This document shows positions 38,454 to 46,301 of a stretch of 64,000 bases of DNA, in pieces (position 1 is the first letter of the stretch; each line of letters opens with the position of its first letter). The position numbers and the translations under genes were made by a program. A model generated the notes under the pieces. That model was not told the origin of the DNA. It made no database searches and worked only from the letters and a program-made list of their open reading frames with translations. This DNA comes from Candidatus Eremiobacterota bacterium. Lineage in GTDB: Bacteria; Vulcanimicrobiota; CADAWZ01; Ess09-12. The stretch covers positions 40,923 to 104,922 of the forward strand of contig JAVHLM010000030.1 in NCBI GenBank assembly GCA_031082125.1, read 5' to 3'.

Positions 38454-39066
38454 AGAAGTATGCTCTGAAGGGCTCGTCACCCGGGACCATGGCCTGGCAG
38501 AAGCACCAGTCCACAAGGACAAGGCGGTGGGCAACGCAGAAATTCTCGATGACAAGACCGTCCTCCTCAAGCCCCCTGCCCCGCCCGATGATCTCCAGGC
38601 AAAGCGTGTGCAGCACGCTCCCGTCCTGGCGCCCGTACAGGAGGAGGCCCCCTTCGGTTCTCCTGGCGAATCCCCCCTGGACGATGCCCTCAAAGGCTTC
38701 ATACCTGAGGGCATGATATTCAATGGCTTTACTGAAAAGTTTTCTCAGGGAATCCGCATTAAGGCGGCGTACACTCAGAGGGTCAGCGATAAGCCGGCGG
38801 ACATAGATCTTCCGGAAAGCTCCCCCTGGAGATCGTTCCTTCTCGTAGATGTCGTAAATGCCGTCCAGCATTGCCTCAATCTCATCTTTGTGCTCCATGG
38901 CGATGAGCTCGACCTGCCGCCAGTCGTCCTCGTGGAGCATAAGGGCTGAGACGGAATCAAGAGTCTTTTCCGTCAGGGGAGGCATCCAGTCGCATATCGT
39001 GGGGAGGGAGTAGAGGAGGTCCCCGGGCGCGGCAAAGGAAACACCGTCATTATTTCCGTTTCCCAT
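38410..39066 (-). CDS. Protein of unknown function, probably truncated by a frameshift
   Basis: A 218-residue frame. The ATG at 39066 follows GGAGGGGAAT; the longer frame would start at a GTG (39108). The family is not recognised. It contains charged helical segments (EDDWRQVELIAMEHKDEIEA, then DGIYDIYEKER) and a compact beta-like part with GGLLLYGRQDGSVLHTL and WCFCQAM. It stops at 38410 just where the adjacent frame (38169-38453) continues with a linker and a SANT-like domain, so the intact ancestor was probably about 300 residues. Confidence 0.55.
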   Translation of the reverse strand: MGNGNNDGVSFAAPGDLLYSLPTICDWMPPLTEKTLDSVSALMLHEDDWRQVELIAMEHKDEIEAMLDGIYDIYEKERSPGGAFRKIYVRRLIADPLSVRRLNADSLRKLFSKAIEYHALRYEAFEGIVQGGFARRTEGGLLLYGRQDGSVLHTLCLEIIGRGRGLEEDGLVIENFCVAHRLVLVDWCFCQAMVPGDEPFRAYFSPSGKGYRSIGRRP

Positions 39067-39244
39067 ATTCCCCTCCACCTCTTCTTCTGATATGCCGACA
39101 GGTGACACTCCCCGTGCGGAGGCATGCCATCCAGGTCATGCCCGTAAGCTTTCACCGGGAAGCCGGCGCTCTCCTGCTCAGTGCCCGCCATCCTTTCCAT
39201 GGACCTCCCTGCCTGTCTCCAAGGCCTTTCGGGCATAAAGATTC

Positions 39245-39276
39245 AAGAAATTGTTACGTTTTCGTAACAATTTCTT
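39245..39276. promoter_or_regulatory. Perfect 14-bp inverted repeat in a divergent promoter region
   Basis: AAGAAATTGTTACG (39245-39258), TTTT, CGTAACAATTTCTT (39263-39276). It lies between the minus-strand gene starting at 39066 and the plus-strand protease starting at 39328. A weak -10 (TATTAA, 39293-39298) follows it. An operator for one or both genes, or an RNA hairpin, fits; there is no U-tract typical of a terminator. Confidence 0.5.
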
Positions 39277-39327
39277 AACCCTTTGCTGGTACTATTAACA
39301 TATCCCCCCTTGACAGGAGCCCCCCCC

Positions 39328-40323
39328 ATGAGCAATGAAGGCAGCAGCTCTGAATTTGACGGCCTTCTCAGGCTTGTGCGAAGAAAAGGCGCCGTGGTGA
39401 GGCTCCCTGGCGCTCCTGAAATCATCCCCCGGAAGTCTGCCTCTTTTGTGAATGCCGTCGAGGACCGGGCCCTTTTCAGCTCCGGCGCCCGCTCATTGAT
39501 CGGCAGGATGCAGACGCGCCTCATGACGGCCCTGACAATATTCCCGGAGAGAGCGGAAGCACCGGGAAGGGGGATCATGGAATGGCTCCTTCTTCTTGCC
39601 ATAAAGGCCCTGCAGGACGTTTATGATTTCTTTTACACCGAAGATAAAAGCTCCCCCTCCTTTGAGAGGCTTATTGATGAAGAGAGCCTTCCTCAGCCTC
39701 AGGCTTGTGCCGCTGAGAGCCTGAGGGTATCGCAGGCCGGCGACAGGGACGCCCTCTCTGACAGGATTCTCGATGCCATTATCATCTTTTCCCCCAGTGA
39801 CGAGAAAAAGGAGCAGCTCAAGGAGGAGCTGAGGTGCATGGGTCCCCGGGCCCTCACCATCATTGCCAACTTCGGCGTGAAGATTGTCATCCCCTCGAGC
39901 GGCCAGGCTTACCACCGCATCTGTGTTGACAATGTGCCCCTCGTCGAGAAAGGCTTGATACTTTTGGGGAAGTATGACGTAGAAAGCCATATCGGACTCT
40001 ATGTCGGCGAGCAGAGGCTTCTTCTGGTCCAGGAGTCGTGGGTGGGCGCCGCGGGATCTGAATCAGTGGCGGTCCATGAATGCGCCCATGCCATCGATCA
40101 TGCCATACAGGAGAATCACCGCCTCCCCGTGAACCTCTCCCTCAGGCTCTGGAACCGTTTCAGCGGCACCAGGAAGGCCCTTGTGTCATCGTACGCCGGT
40201 GAGGACCCCAGGGAATACTTCGCTGAGAGCGTAATGGCCTATTTCTCCCCCGCGAAGCGCCCTGTCCTCATAGAGTGCGACCCCCAGATGTTCGCTTTCC
40301 TCACAAAGCTGTTCGCCGAATAA
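39328..40323 (+). CDS. Anthrax-lethal-factor-like (ATLF) zinc metallopeptidase, putative
   Basis: A 331-residue protein with the zincin motif HECAHAIDH (H250, E251, H254) and a downstream Glu in EYFAES (E300), the third-ligand pattern of the lethal-factor-related ATLF family, where the spacing is similar. The N-terminal half is unassigned. No signal peptide is seen at the chosen start, ATG 39328, which has AGGAG upstream; the longer frame needs a TTG. Intracellular or non-classically exported proteolysis is possible. Substrate unknown. Confidence 0.65.
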   Translation: MSNEGSSSEFDGLLRLVRRKGAVVRLPGAPEIIPRKSASFVNAVEDRALFSSGARSLIGRMQTRLMTALTIFPERAEAPGRGIMEWLLLLAIKALQDVYDFFYTEDKSSPSFERLIDEESLPQPQACAAESLRVSQAGDRDALSDRILDAIIIFSPSDEKKEQLKEELRCMGPRALTIIANFGVKIVIPSSGQAYHRICVDNVPLVEKGLILLGKYDVESHIGLYVGEQRLLLVQESWVGAAGSESVAVHECAHAIDHAIQENHRLPVNLSLRLWNRFSGTRKALVSSYAGEDPREYFAESVMAYFSPAKRPVLIECDPQMFAFLTKLFAE

Positions 40324-40396
40324 AGAACAGGCGGCCCGCCGCAAAGCCCTTGAGCAGCTCTCAGCGGATAAGGGTGAAAAAACCATGCGTGAGTGG

Positions 40397-40402
40397 TATA
40401 AT
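40397..40402 (+). promoter_or_regulatory. -10 element candidate for the 40459 gene
   Basis: A perfect TATAAT about 57 bases before the start codon. The hexamer 17 bases upstream (GTGAAA, 40374-40379) is a poor -35, so the promoter is tentative. Confidence 0.35.
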
Positions 40403-40458
40403 AGAAAAGGTGGCTTGAAAAGAACCTCCGCTCGCAGCGGCAGGAGAGAGGGGCCGGC

Positions 40459-42543
40459 ATGACGCCACTGCACAAGAGTATTCTGTTAATTCTCATGATA
40501 TGCCTCATATTCACCAAGGGCGGCCCCCGGTGCGCCGCTCAGGAACCGTCACCCGCCCCTCCGGAACCCGTGCCCGCAGCCCTTCTCAAGATGGTGAGCG
40601 CGGACATTGACTCCTTTGAAAAGATAAAGCCCTATCAGGGCTTTTCCGAGTATTACCCTTATCACAAGGCGGAGTATACAGGGATGTTCCTGGAGAGCCT
40701 TCCAGAGGAAGAGGGCATCGATGCCGCTGCCGTCATATCCCTCGCCGAGAGGGGGTTTCTCTATGCGAAGGAGATCAGGGAGCCTTATGAAAGGGAAAGG
40801 CAGATCGCCGAAGCGCAGATGAGGATTGCCCTGGCCCTCGACAAGTGGGATCATGGAAAGGCTGTGGAGCTCGCAGAGAAGATCCGCGGCCCCCAGACCA
40901 GGGAGCGGGCCCTGGTGAAGCTGGGAGTGGCACCCTACAAGGATGTTCCCGCTCAACCCGCAAAGAAGATAGCATACTTCCGTTCCGTTGCCGCCGGAAA
41001 GGCCGACCCGGTGGAGAAAGCCCGGCTCCTCCTCAAGGCCATGGAGGCAATAGGCGAGATGGGGATACAGGACGGGATCCGGTCTTACTATGCTTATGAT
41101 TTCGTCGATCAGGAGAAACTGGACTTCCTTCCCGAGCTTGGGAGAACAGACAGGAGGCTTGCCTGCGAATTCATTGAAAGCCTCCGCAAGGTCCGCAAGC
41201 TTGCAGTCAACAGGGGATCAAGCGCTCTCGAGTATCGTTTCGCCGAAGTGGATATCAGGTACATTGATGATCTTGCAGCAGTGGATCTCGACGAGGCGTT
41301 CCGGCAGGCACAGGCCCTCAAGAGCGGCTCATACATCTCCAGTGATGGCCTTCGTGCCGCGGCTCTCATGTCGCTCGCAGGAATTGCCGCATCGAAGGAC
41401 CGCGGCCGTGCGAAAGAGATTTATCTCAAGGCAAGGGGGGCCGCTGAAAAGGGAGGACGCGACGCGGTAGAAGCCATGGAGGCGCAGACAGGGATAAAGC
41501 TCAATGTTCCTTTTGAGATAATCTGCCTCCCTGAGAAGCCCTCAAAAAATGAAGCCCTCCGGGAGAAGACCTTTCCTTCCACCTTTCCGGCCCTCATGGA
41601 GCAGATAAAAAAGAGCATCAGGGAAAGGAGCCGTTACGCCGTCATCGCCACCCGGTGCATGCCTCTCCACGAAGTGTATCAGCAGTGGGCAGACAAGGAT
41701 CAGCTCTTCAGGTTTGTAAAGGAATGGGTGGTCCCCGAGGTAGAGAAGCTGGAAATTGATAAAAACTCTCCAAAAGAGGGATATCTGCTCAAGATCACCT
41801 GGTACAGCGGCCTTGCCGTCATCTTCAAAGACCGGGGCCTTTCTGAAGCCATGGCCATCATGAAGAAGGGCATGGATCTTGTCGGGGAATATCCCTATCA
41901 GGATGATGACGCCATAACCTCGGCAGTGCTCGCCTTCATTGAGTGTGACCTCAAGGGGGCGGAGCAGTTCGTCATAGAGCGCCTGTCGCCGGTCTCTTCT
42001 CCCAATTATGACGCCGCTCAGCTCTTCATCAGGCTTTATGACCTCGATCCCCTCTTCGTGATGAATTTCCTCAACACCTATCCTGCACACTACATGACCT
42101 GGAACCGCGGGGTCCTCTACAAGCAGCAGGGCCATGAGGACATCGAGATAGGAGATGAGTTTTACAGGCATGCCGCCCTTCAGATCGCCCGCTCACAAGA
42201 GACCGCAGATGCCCTGGCCTTTATCAGCCGCTACCCCGCTCTCTCCGCCGGGACATGGAGCCCCGCCTTCAGCCATATTGCCAAGGCTGACCCCGAAGCG
42301 CTCTTTTCATTCACCGGAAGCACCGACAAGCCCCTCCTCGCGATGGGGGCGGCCCTGGCGGGCGCAGAGAAAGATGAGCCAAGGAGTCTCGAGATCCTCA
42401 AGGCCCTGAAAGATCCGTCTCTCCAGGTCCAGGCGGCGGAGAGGCTTGCCCGCATGAAGAAGCCCGGCGCCGCCCTGGAGCTGGCAAGGAGCATCGCCGA
42501 CGTGAGATACAGGTTAGCGGCAGTCTACGTGATGGTTAAATGA
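40459..42543 (+). CDS. Exported helical-repeat protein, unknown
   Basis: A 694-residue protein with a signal peptide (MTPLHKSILLILMICLIFTKGG) and a Pro/Glu linker, then almost continuous helices. Segments such as YERERQIAEAQMRIALALDKWD and RALVKLGV, and a later KALKDPSLQVQAAERLARM, suggest HEAT- or TPR-like alpha-solenoid repeats with loose periodicity. GAGAGGGGCCGGC precedes the ATG. It is 135 bases upstream of a TPR gene on the same strand. The function is not recognised. Confidence 0.65.
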   Translation: MTPLHKSILLILMICLIFTKGGPRCAAQEPSPAPPEPVPAALLKMVSADIDSFEKIKPYQGFSEYYPYHKAEYTGMFLESLPEEEGIDAAAVISLAERGFLYAKEIREPYERERQIAEAQMRIALALDKWDHGKAVELAEKIRGPQTRERALVKLGVAPYKDVPAQPAKKIAYFRSVAAGKADPVEKARLLLKAMEAIGEMGIQDGIRSYYAYDFVDQEKLDFLPELGRTDRRLACEFIESLRKVRKLAVNRGSSALEYRFAEVDIRYIDDLAAVDLDEAFRQAQALKSGSYISSDGLRAAALMSLAGIAASKDRGRAKEIYLKARGAAEKGGRDAVEAMEAQTGIKLNVPFEIICLPEKPSKNEALREKTFPSTFPALMEQIKKSIRERSRYAVIATRCMPLHEVYQQWADKDQLFRFVKEWVVPEVEKLEIDKNSPKEGYLLKITWYSGLAVIFKDRGLSEAMAIMKKGMDLVGEYPYQDDDAITSAVLAFIECDLKGAEQFVIERLSPVSSPNYDAAQLFIRLYDLDPLFVMNFLNTYPAHYMTWNRGVLYKQQGHEDIEIGDEFYRHAALQIARSQETADALAFISRYPALSAGTWSPAFSHIAKADPEALFSFTGSTDKPLLAMGAALAGAEKDEPRSLEILKALKDPSLQVQAAERLARMKKPGAALELARSIADVRYRLAAVYVMVK

Positions 42544-42679
42544 TAAGAACCAGGGAAGCGCGGAAATGGCTGAGGGTCCCGGCGGCGCCCGCAATGCACG
42601 GGGCCTCTCCGGTGCTCCTGATGATGAAGGATTCTCCTGCCGGAGAGGGAAATACCAATGGCCTTCCAGAGGATGACCT

Positions 42680-44206
42680 ATGAAAATCATCATTGCAATA
42701 CTGAAATTTTTCATCCTTACCTTCTATGGCATGCTTTGCTTCATCCCATGGTCATATTATACCTCGCGGGGAAGGCATGACAAAGTCATCAGGGACTGCA
42801 CCAGGGCACTCTCCCTGGCACCCGGGAGCCACTATTTCCTCACCAGCAGGGCATCAGCCTATTTCAGGAGCAGATGCTATGACGAGGCGCTGAAGGACTT
42901 TGACAGGGCGATTGGTCAGGAGTCTATTTACACCTTTGATTATTTAAGCAGGGGAGAGGTATACGTCGAAAAAGGCCTTCTTGATGAGGGCATAAGGGAC
43001 TTTGACAAGGCTCTGTCCCTTTCCCCGAAGCATTTCTTCTCTCTCTCAAACCGCGGGAGAGCTTACCTGCTGAAAGAGCGATATGACGAGGCCATAGCGG
43101 ACCTGGACGGCGCCATCACACTTAATAAGAAGGAGGCCGCTCCTCTTATAAACCGCGGGCGGGCCTTCCTCGGAAAGGGCCTTCCCGACGAGGCCATCGA
43201 GGACGCCGGCAGGGCCCTCACCCTCAATCCCGGCAACACCCATGCGCTCATGCTCAGGGGGGAAGCCTGTATGATGAAGGGATCCATGAAGGATGCGATG
43301 GCCGATTTTGCGGAGATTCTTCTGAGAGAGCCCCGCAACGGCGGGGTGGACTCTTTCCTGATCTCCTCCGGGGGCAGGGGCATCTCCCTCCACGGAGCGC
43401 TCGAGGAGTGCGATGCCCTTATCTCCAGGTATGTTGATTTCAACTGGCCTCGCCGATGGCGCGCTCACTGCCACCGATCATGCGGGATGGTGGACAGGGC
43501 CCTTGATGACTACAACTGGGTTCTCGGCCTCAATCCCTGGGACTATTACGCCCTTCTGGGAAGGGGAATCATCTACCTGGTTGACAAGCTGGAAAGAGGC
43601 CCGGACCACGATATAATCAAGAGAGCCCTTGACGATCTGAGCGATGTGATCTGTTTCAATCCTGATGACGTCCTTGCCCTCAACCTGCGGGCTTTGCTTT
43701 ATACCATGATGGCTTCCTATGCAAAGCATTGTGCCGATATTGCAGAAGACCCGGTCTATGATTCTTCCGATATGCTTGCCAAGGCTCTTGAGGATTATTC
43801 CCGCCTGGCAGCTCTCGAGCCCGGCATCAAGACCGGCTATTACGGCCGGGGGGTCACCCATTCTCGCATGGGATCCTATGCCGATGCCGTCGCTGATCTG
43901 TCAAAGGCTCTTGAGCTCTCTCCCGGCGATTACCGCATATACAGGGAGAGGGGCCATGCCTATGCCGCCATGGGAGAGATGGAGAAAGCCGTCGATGATT
44001 TCACGAAATCCCAGCAGGAGCCCCCGGAGTGCTCCACCTTCATTCAGGATCGGGATCTGGGAAGGTGCCTCTCAGGGATCGCTTCAGGCGACGGCTTTTC
44101 TGAGAAGGCCCTCAGGGACGCCATGGGAAAGCAAGAAGAGATGGTAAGCATAGAGCTCATGAAGATTGTGGAGCTTCATGAGGAAGACGAGGCTGAGGGC
44201 TCCTAG
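42680..44206 (+). CDS. TPR-repeat protein with N-terminal hydrophobic anchor
   Basis: A 508-residue protein. Residues 1-26 are a hydrophobic anchor (MKIIIAILKFFILTFYGMLC), followed by about ten TPR units (for example ERYDEAIADLDGAITLN and GSYADAVADLSKALELSP) and a charged C-terminal tail. AGAGGATGACCT precedes the ATG. It is paralogous to 5765-7528: both share the P-W-R-x-R-x-H-C-H block and a similar tail. Its stop overlaps a convergent gene by four bases. Confidence 0.82.
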   Translation: MKIIIAILKFFILTFYGMLCFIPWSYYTSRGRHDKVIRDCTRALSLAPGSHYFLTSRASAYFRSRCYDEALKDFDRAIGQESIYTFDYLSRGEVYVEKGLLDEGIRDFDKALSLSPKHFFSLSNRGRAYLLKERYDEAIADLDGAITLNKKEAAPLINRGRAFLGKGLPDEAIEDAGRALTLNPGNTHALMLRGEACMMKGSMKDAMADFAEILLREPRNGGVDSFLISSGGRGISLHGALEECDALISRYVDFNWPRRWRAHCHRSCGMVDRALDDYNWVLGLNPWDYYALLGRGIIYLVDKLERGPDHDIIKRALDDLSDVICFNPDDVLALNLRALLYTMMASYAKHCADIAEDPVYDSSDMLAKALEDYSRLAALEPGIKTGYYGRGVTHSRMGSYADAVADLSKALELSPGDYRIYRERGHAYAAMGEMEKAVDDFTKSQQEPPECSTFIQDRDLGRCLSGIASGDGFSEKALRDAMGKQEEMVSIELMKIVELHEEDEAEGS

Positions 44207-44742
44207 AAAAAATCGACGTCGAAGCAGCAGAAGTCGTACCCGCCGAAATCTCCCCCTGAATCGTATGCCTCGCAGTGCGATATCCCCGGGTCATGGGCCT
44301 CTGACCCCGAGGACGCGTGGACATCGTGGCTTTCCTGATTTTCCCGGGTGCCGTGATGTTCAACGAGGGCGCTGCTCCAGAGCAATGCATCGCCGTCGCA
44401 GCAGTCGCCGGCCTCGATGCCATCGCCACCGCGCTCCCGGGAGGAAGTCCTGCCGCAGGTACTCCCGGCGGCGGGGACCCGGTAATACTTGTCATTGTTG
44501 ATGTGTTTCACGCAGAGGGCAAGTATTTTTATCGCGGCAAGAGCGGCAAGCCCGGCGGCGCCCGCGAGGCACAGGGCTTCTCCGGCGCTCCTGATCAAGA
44601 GGGAGAAAAGGAGAGGGACGCAATAGCACACTGCGGAGATGATGCCCACAATGGCAAGGGCTGCTGTCACGCAGTAAAAGCAGTCTGCAAGCTCATTTGA
44701 GCCGATCTCCCCACGGATTTCAGCTGAGCGGGCCCTGAGCAT
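44203..44742 (-). CDS. Two-helix membrane protein with Cys/Asp/Gly-rich tail
   Basis: A 179-residue protein. Two adjacent transmembrane helices (about 27-55 and 58-80; YCVTAALAIVGIISAVCYCV and AGEALCLAGAAGLAALAAI) precede a soluble tail rich in Asp, Gly, Ser and Cys, with GDCCDGDALL and GGDFGGYDFCCFD near the end. Acidic Gly/Cys tails of this type can bind metals, but no specific site is assigned. The ATG at 44742 follows GGAGG with eight-base spacing; the longer frame starts at 44769. The family is not recognised. Confidence 0.6.
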   Translation of the reverse strand: MLRARSAEIRGEIGSNELADCFYCVTAALAIVGIISAVCYCVPLLFSLLIRSAGEALCLAGAAGLAALAAIKILALCVKHINNDKYYRVPAAGSTCGRTSSRERGGDGIEAGDCCDGDALLWSSALVEHHGTRENQESHDVHASSGSEAHDPGISHCEAYDSGGDFGGYDFCCFDVDFF

Positions 44743-44767
44743 AAAAGGCACCTCCTCTCCTGCCTTC

Positions 44768-44773
44768 ATTATA
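44768..44773 (-). promoter_or_regulatory. -10 element candidate for the 44742 gene
   Basis: TATAAT on the minus strand, about 25 bases upstream of the ATG and just before its Shine-Dalgarno. No good -35 hexamer lies at 16-18 bases, so it is tentative. Confidence 0.3.
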
Positions 44774-44822
44774 ACCTGAAATCAGTCGACAGACAGTGCC
44801 CGGCAGCACAGAGGGCAGGTAC

Positions 44823-44851
44823 TTGACTGCCGGGGCCGCCTGTTTTATACT
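44823..44851 (+). promoter_or_regulatory. Sigma-70-type promoter for the lytic transglycosylase
   Basis: TTGACT (44823-44828) and TATACT (44846-44851) are exactly 17 bases apart. The predicted start of transcription is near 44858, which excludes the ATG at 44855 and supports translation from 44912. Confidence 0.72.
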
Positions 44852-44911
44852 CGAGTGGATACGGTGCATCGGTATATGATAGGAACCGGATACTGGGGAA
44901 AGGAGCTTCAG

Positions 44912-45844
44912 ATGGAAATCAGGGACCACTCGGTGTATAATCTGGAGGCTGGAGCCACAAGGGGCTCTGCCATGGGGGCCTCTTTTCCCCGGAAGCTCAT
45001 CATTGAAGATGCCGACAGGGTGTCGCTGGAGCCGCCCTCCCGTGCCGGCAGGAAGACTCTCTCTGAAGAGAAGCTCCGTGAGCTCAATGAATCAGCTGAG
45101 CCTGTCGGGGAGTCATCGCAGCCCGCCGGGACGGGAAAGCTCTGGAAGGCCGTTGCTTCGGCGGCAATGCTCTTTTCCGCGTTGGTGGCAGCAGCGACAC
45201 CATCGCCTGCCGAGGCGGCTCTTCTGAACAACGAGATATCCAGGGCAATGGAAGAGCAGGCGAAGACGGCGGAAACAGCAGGCATGAAATGCGCGGAGGT
45301 ATTCAACGGCGCCTACGTGGCATCGACAGGCGACTGGCATTACAAGTCAGATGAGGCTTACAGGGACTTTGAGCCGGTGCACGTCACCGTCGTGAAGAGG
45401 ATCCTCCAGAAGGGCCGTGCAGGGAAAAAGGCCGTCTCCCGCACCGTCAGGACGGTGGTGGACATCGCTCCTTCCATACTCTCGGCGGCGAAAAGGCATG
45501 ACGTGAGCCCCTATCTCATCAAGGCGATTATTGCGAAAGAATCGTCATTCAACCCCTCTGCCAGGTCAAATAAGGGGGCCGCCGGGCTCATGCAGGTCCT
45601 GCCGGGGACCGCGCGGATGATGGGCGTGAGGGACTACTGGAGCCACGAGGGGAACATCGAGGCCGGCACGAAATATATCAGCGGCCTCCTCGAGGAGTTC
45701 GGCGGTATCGAGAAGGCCCTCTCGGCCTATAACACGGGGCCCAATAACGTGCATAAGTCAAAGCACGGGATTCCTTCCTACACGCGGGGCTATATCAGGA
45801 AAACCCTGGAATTCCTGAGGGAGAACACGGGCCCCGGGTGGTGA
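44912..45844 (+). CDS. Lytic murein transglycosylase (SLT domain)
   Basis: A 310-residue protein. The C-terminal half (about 195-305) is a Slt70-type domain: catalytic Glu in AKESSFNP (E210), then SNKGAAGLMQVLPGTARMMG, GNIEAGTKYISGLL and LSAYNTGPNNV. An internal hydrophobic segment (about 78-100, ending PAEA) may anchor or export it after a roughly 75-residue cytoplasmic-looking N terminus, which is unusual. ATG 44912 has AAAGGAG upstream. It cleaves peptidoglycan glycan strands, often in envelope assembly or pilus passage. Confidence 0.88.
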   Translation: MEIRDHSVYNLEAGATRGSAMGASFPRKLIIEDADRVSLEPPSRAGRKTLSEEKLRELNESAEPVGESSQPAGTGKLWKAVASAAMLFSALVAAATPSPAEAALLNNEISRAMEEQAKTAETAGMKCAEVFNGAYVASTGDWHYKSDEAYRDFEPVHVTVVKRILQKGRAGKKAVSRTVRTVVDIAPSILSAAKRHDVSPYLIKAIIAKESSFNPSARSNKGAAGLMQVLPGTARMMGVRDYWSHEGNIEAGTKYISGLLEEFGGIEKALSAYNTGPNNVHKSKHGIPSYTRGYIRKTLEFLRENTGPGW

Positions 45845-45886
45845 AAAAGGATTTTCCCCTTCTTAAGGAGGATAACGGAGGATTTC

Positions 45887-46285
45887 ATGACAGCAAAAGT
45901 TCTTGTGATTGATGACGATCCCGAGATCATACAGGTGGTGAAGCTCATACTGGGGAAGGCCGGCCATGAGGTCCTTGGCGCCGGAAACGGCAGAGAGGGC
46001 ATTAAAATGGCCCAGGCCGAGAAGCCCGATGCCATACTCCTTGATCTTGACATGCCCGTGATGGACGGGGGAGAGGTGGCTGCGCTGCTCCTTCAGAACA
46101 GGAAAACATGCCGCATCCCGATAATCTTTATCACGGCTCTTGCCCAGGCCAGCGACCTCCAGCAGGACAGGAAGATAGGCGGGCGTTACTATATCGAGAA
46201 GCCTTTCAAGCCGGAGGTGCTGCTGGAGTCTCTCAGCGATGCCATCTCGGAGGGCCCCGCCGATGAGGGCTGCGGCGCGAAGTAA
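45887..46285 (+). CDS. Single-domain response regulator
   Basis: A 132-residue protein made only of a CheY-like receiver: acidic cluster VIDDDPE, phospho-Asp D53 in LLDLDMPVMDG, Thr in FITA, Lys in IEKPF. GGAGGATTTC precedes the ATG. No output domain, so it probably acts by protein contact or in a phosphorelay. It converges, 16 bases apart, on the HNOBA hybrid kinase, which makes a functional link possible but not proven. Confidence 0.9.
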   Translation: MTAKVLVIDDDPEIIQVVKLILGKAGHEVLGAGNGREGIKMAQAEKPDAILLDLDMPVMDGGEVAALLLQNRKTCRIPIIFITALAQASDLQQDRKIGGRYYIEKPFKPEVLLESLSDAISEGPADEGCGAK

Positions 46286-46301
46286 GGGGATTTCCCTGTC
46301 G

